DNA of 18,037 nucleotides, from the NCBI GenBank assembly GCA_027415455.1, contig DAIBSV010000018.1, forward strand, positions 1 through 18,037. Direction: 5' to 3'. The position numbers and the translations under genes were made by a program. Origin of the DNA: Nitrospirota bacterium. Lineage in GTDB: Bacteria; Nitrospirota_A; Leptospirillia; Leptospirillales; Leptospirillaceae. Shown piece after piece: positions 15,922-18,037 of this stretch. The stretch's first letter is position 1, and each line of letters begins with the position of its first letter. The notes under the pieces were generated by a model that saw only the letters and a list, made by a program, of their open reading frames with translations, was not told the origin of the DNA and did not search any database.

Positions 15922-16802
15922 ATTCCACCCCATCTCAGTTTATCCCGTAAAACCTCGAAATAATTTCGGTCAGGGGAGACAAGAAGGCGGGTGACAGATT
16001 TGGAGCGTGAAATCTGAAGGACATCCCCCTTCTGAAGCGGGACGCTGATCTGGCCATCAAAGGTCACGACGACATTCGCCTCCCCCGTTTTGAAAAGGGT
16101 TTCGAGTTCGACGGATCCAGGGAAGACGATGGGGCGCTGTGTCAGCGTATGCGGACATATAGGCGTCATGACGATCCCATCGGATTCCGGATGAAGAATG
16201 GGGCCTCCGGCAGCCATCGAATAAGCCGTGGAGCCGGTGGCTGTGGAAAAAATCACTCCGTCTCCTTTCATGTCAGTGACAAAATGGGTATTTGAAAAAA
16301 TTTCGACTTCTATCATCCGGGCAGTAATGCCCTTATTGATAACGACATCATTGAGGGCATCCTGTTCAAGAATAACCTCATGATTGTTGCGGATTAACGT
16401 CCCCCGTATCATGGCCCTTTTTTCGATGACATAATGCCCGTCGACAACGGATTCAAGAACGCGAAATGTTTCTTCTTTGGGGACCTCGGCCAAAAAACCC
16501 AATGTTCCAAGATTGACCCCAAGAATGGGAGTTTCGCTTGCTGCCATCAGACGGGCAGCCGACAGGATGGTTCCGTCCCCGCCAAGAACGATGACGAGAT
16601 CGGTCCTGGTAGCGATCTCCTCCCTGTCGAATGTTTTCCATGCACCATCGCCGAGAGAGAGAATGGCTTCGCGATCCATCATGACCCGAAGATTTCGATT
16701 TTCAAACCAGGGGAGAAGGGCGGAGAGAAGTTGGCGGACCTCTGCGGAACGATGCGGTTTCGTGATGATTCCAACCGAATGAACCGATAGCTTCTGGGGC
16801 AT
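15918..16802 (-). CDS. nadK: NAD kinase
   Basis: A 294-residue enzyme that phosphorylates NAD to NADP, the sole source of NADP in most bacteria. The phosphate-donor motif GGDGT is at 74-78, after a Rossmann-like N-terminal half. LGVNLGTLGFLAE, the short NE/D motif as LNDVVI (150-155), KGDGVIFSTATGSTAYSMAAGGPI (from about 179) and PHTLTQRP follow, covering the conserved NAD site and self-complementation region. Length is normal. The ATG has a strong site upstream (GGAGGAAAGG). It heads a two-gene unit with the M14 hydrolase. The kinase shares the NAD(P) theme with the Nudix gene in the window, but there is no direct link. Confidence 0.96.
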   Translation of the reverse strand: MPQKLSVHSVGIITKPHRSAEVRQLLSALLPWFENRNLRVMMDREAILSLGDGAWKTFDREEIATRTDLVIVLGGDGTILSAARLMAASETPILGVNLGTLGFLAEVPKEETFRVLESVVDGHYVIEKRAMIRGTLIRNNHEVILEQDALNDVVINKGITARMIEVEIFSNTHFVTDMKGDGVIFSTATGSTAYSMAAGGPILHPESDGIVMTPICPHTLTQRPIVFPGSVELETLFKTGEANVVVTFDGQISVPLQKGDVLQISRSKSVTRLLVSPDRNYFEVLRDKLRWGGI

Positions 16803-16881
16803 CGACCCTTTCCTCCGGAGATCGCGATGGGAGCCGTATCCCTAAGAGGTGACGGCTGGAATTTTTCAGGTAAATGGTTTC

Positions 16882-16911
16882 CAGATAGTCGCGATTAAAA
16901 GAAGATGACAA
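16882..16911 (-). promoter_or_regulatory. Candidate promoter of nadK-M14 unit
   Basis: Read leftward, TTGTCA (16911-16906) is followed after 18 nt by TATCTG (16887-16882). The -35 has one mismatch to consensus and the -10 is weak. Transcription would begin near 16875, giving a leader of about 73 nt before the nadK ATG. Confidence 0.3.
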
Positions 16912-17060
16912 GATCATAGTGGGTCAGCGCAACAAAGTCGAGCAATTCTCTATTAGGGAGCCTTCTGCTTCGTTGGAAATAAATCTTGGAGCAGGAAGAA
17001 GTCTCCCGATGACCAGCATTTTTATCTCCAGATCCATCGAGTCGCGAACTCCGTCAGGCC

Positions 17061-17089
17061 TTGACACATATAATTGGATATGTTACAAA
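17061..17089 (+). promoter_or_regulatory. Strong sigma-70-type promoter for the GltD-like gene
   Basis: A perfect -35 TTGACA (17061-17066) is followed by a 17-nt spacer and TACAAA (17084-17089). The -10 is preceded by TGT, an extended -10 motif. Transcription would start near 17096, leaving a leader of about 140 nt. A second TATAAT (17069-17074) lies inside the spacer, but it has no -35 partner. Confidence 0.65.
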
Positions 17090-17111
17090 AACCGCCACTG
17101 TAAATTCATAT

Positions 17112-17126
17112 CGAAAATCATTCTCA
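17112..17126. promoter_or_regulatory. Possible Fur box
   Basis: On the minus strand this reads TGAGAATGATTTTCG, which matches 11 of 14 fixed positions of the 7-1-7 Fur consensus TGATAAT-N-ATTATCA. It lies about 16-30 nt downstream of the predicted transcription start, where a bound repressor could block initiation or early elongation. No other evidence for iron control is present, and an AT-rich stretch can produce such a match by chance. Confidence 0.25.
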
Positions 17127-17140
17127 TCTTTGACCGGATA

Positions 17141-17194
17141 GGGAACCCAGGGAGCCTAGAGATCTCTTTCGAGGCTTCGCAAGCTTGGTGTCCC
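17141..17194 (+). other. Structured mRNA leader candidate
   Basis: Several complementary segments cluster here: GGGAACCC (17141-17148), AGCCT (17153-17157) with AGGCT (17172-17176), the palindrome AGAGATCTCT (17158-17167) nested inside them, GCTTCGCAAGC (17174-17184), and an outer GGG (17150-17152) with CCC (17192-17194). Together they could fold into a small branched structure upstream of the ribosome site. It matches no riboswitch class I recognise. Confidence 0.3.
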
Positions 17195-17237
17195 TCTTTC
17201 CGACTGGGGAATTTGTATCAGTACGGAGGAGGAACGA

Positions 17238-18037
17238 ATGAGAGGTAAATACAAGCTCCATATTCCAGACTACCAGTATTACGCGGACCAGGTGGCATGT
17301 CGAAAAGCTTGTCCGGTGGGAACCGATGCAGGCGGGTACGTCCAGGCCATTGCGCAGGGAAGATATGAAAAGGCGTATGCGATTGCGCGCGGTCCAAATC
17401 CTTTCGCATCGGTATGCGGATGGGTTTGCAATGCCCCTTGCGAAACAGCCTGCACGCGTGGAAATATCGATGAGCCCGTCACTATCCGGGCCTTGAAAAG
17501 ATTTGTCACGGAAAAATTTGGAGCGGAAGCTGTCGCCGATCCGGCATCTACCTTACGTTATTCGACGGCTCCAGGGGTTCCCTATGGCAAGGCGACCGGG
17601 AAAAAGGTGGCGGTTGTCGGCGGTGGGCCAGCCGGTCTGACAGTTGCCCACGATCTTGCCCGCCTCGGCTATCGAGTCACAATTTTCGAATCACAGGACC
17701 GATTGGGCGGATTGTTTTATCTCGTCCCGGAATACCGTCTTCCCCGCCCCCTCTTTCAGGCGGAAATCGCTGCGATCATGAGCATGGGAGTCGAGGCACG
17801 GCTCAATACAAAGGTAGGCAAGGATATCACTTTGGCAGAGCTCAGGCAGGACTTTGGAGCGGTGGTCCTGGCTTCGGGCGCGTGGGGGAGTCGTCCTGTT
17901 CCTTTTGAAGGCCGTGACCTTCAGGGAGTCTACTCGGCCCTTCCCTTTCTCCAGTCCGTTTACCACAATCATGAGCCGCTGCCGATCGGAGCATTTCCGA
18001 TTGTGGTCGGAGCCGGCAACGTCGCGATGGATGTGGT
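17238..18037 (+). CDS. GltD-like NAD(P)H-dependent Fe-S/FAD oxidoreductase (3' end beyond window)
   Basis: The first 266 residues of a flavin oxidoreductase related to the small subunit of glutamate synthase (GltD) and dihydropyrimidine dehydrogenase. An N-terminal Fe-S domain carries C21-x3-C25-P and C60-x3-C64-x3-C68-x3-C72, the cysteine pattern of the Fer4_20-type domain that holds two [4Fe-4S] clusters. An FAD-binding Rossmann motif follows (VAVVGGGPAGLTVAHDLA, from 124), then GGLFYLVPEYRLP. The second dinucleotide motif, for NAD(P)H (VVGAGNVAMDV), starts at about 256 as the window ends. The ATG has GGAGGAGGAA 5 nt upstream. Such proteins feed electrons to glutamate synthase or to ferredoxin-linked enzymes; without the neighbour genes the partner is unknown, so I do not assign gltD. 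Confidence 0.88.
   Translation, partial: MRGKYKLHIPDYQYYADQVACRKACPVGTDAGGYVQAIAQGRYEKAYAIARGPNPFASVCGWVCNAPCETACTRGNIDEPVTIRALKRFVTEKFGAEAVADPASTLRYSTAPGVPYGKATGKKVAVVGGGPAGLTVAHDLARLGYRVTIFESQDRLGGLFYLVPEYRLPRPLFQAEIAAIMSMGVEARLNTKVGKDITLAELRQDFGAVVLASGAWGSRPVPFEGRDLQGVYSALPFLQSVYHNHEPLPIGAFPIVVGAGNVAMDV

Larger units (their letters stand above)
16803..17237. other. 435-nt divergent intergenic region
   Basis: This spacer separates nadK (leftward) from the GltD-like gene (rightward). It contains the features listed separately: a weak leftward promoter, a strong rightward promoter, a possible Fur box and a structured leader. No convincing coding frame is present. Short open frames across it lack ribosome sites and recognisable content. 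I found no tRNA-like cloverleaf. The part from about 16920 to 17050 holds nothing I can interpret. Confidence 0.7.

Noticed and set aside
15972..16353. NAD kinase with LND where E. coli has LNE
   Set aside because: The family motif is described as NE/D, so Asp at this position is an accepted variant and not an oddity.
16919..17248. 109-codon + strand open frame in the nadK/GltD-like spacer
   Set aside because: No ribosome site or recognisable content, and it spans the strong promoter and the leader of the next gene.

Overview
The window is dense bacterial chromosome, G+C-rich, with almost no spacer DNA. An outer-membrane LPS-assembly protein (LptD) points to a Gram-negative cell. The small Fe-S and membrane proteins of unknown role, together with the GC-rich style, would fit an iron-oxidising Nitrospirota such as Leptospirillum. 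That assignment is inference from protein style, not from a marker gene. I see no mobile elements, CRISPR arrays, rRNA or tRNA.

Layout. Positions 1-86 hold the tail of a + strand gene, followed by a symmetric hairpin with A/T tracts that can terminate transcription from both sides. From about 1640 back to 172 lies a three-gene minus-strand cassette of small membrane proteins: two unrecognised, then a DUF420/CtaM-like protein. A tight divergent region near 1640-1694 separates it from a long + strand gene train, 1695-15134. Its order is a Nudix hydrolase, a small 2x[4Fe-4S] ferredoxin-like protein, a PAS/sigma-54 enhancer-binding regulator, trpE, trpG, trpD, trpC, trpF, trpB, trpA, accD, folC and lptD. 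Most junctions are 4-nt stop/start overlaps (GTGA, ATGA or TTGA), so the train looks translationally coupled. It carries the complete branch from chorismate to tryptophan, then the carboxyltransferase beta subunit of acetyl-CoA carboxylase, folate polyglutamylation and LPS export.

The train ends 10 nt from a convergent minus-strand pair, nadK followed by an M14-family zinc carboxypeptidase, joined by an ATGA overlap. A 435-nt intergenic region follows. It holds the likely nadK promoter and, facing right, a strong sigma-70-type promoter (TTGACA, 17 nt, extended -10), a possible Fur box and a structured leader. These precede a GltD-like Fe-S/FAD oxidoreductase that runs off the right edge.

The least ordinary part is the head of the trp train. 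A two-cluster ferredoxin-like protein and a cysteine-bearing PAS sigma-54 activator sit directly in front of, and coupled to, trpE. This suggests redox or metabolic sensing tied to an amino-acid biosynthetic operon. No matching sigma-54 promoter was found in the window, so the regulator's target is unknown.
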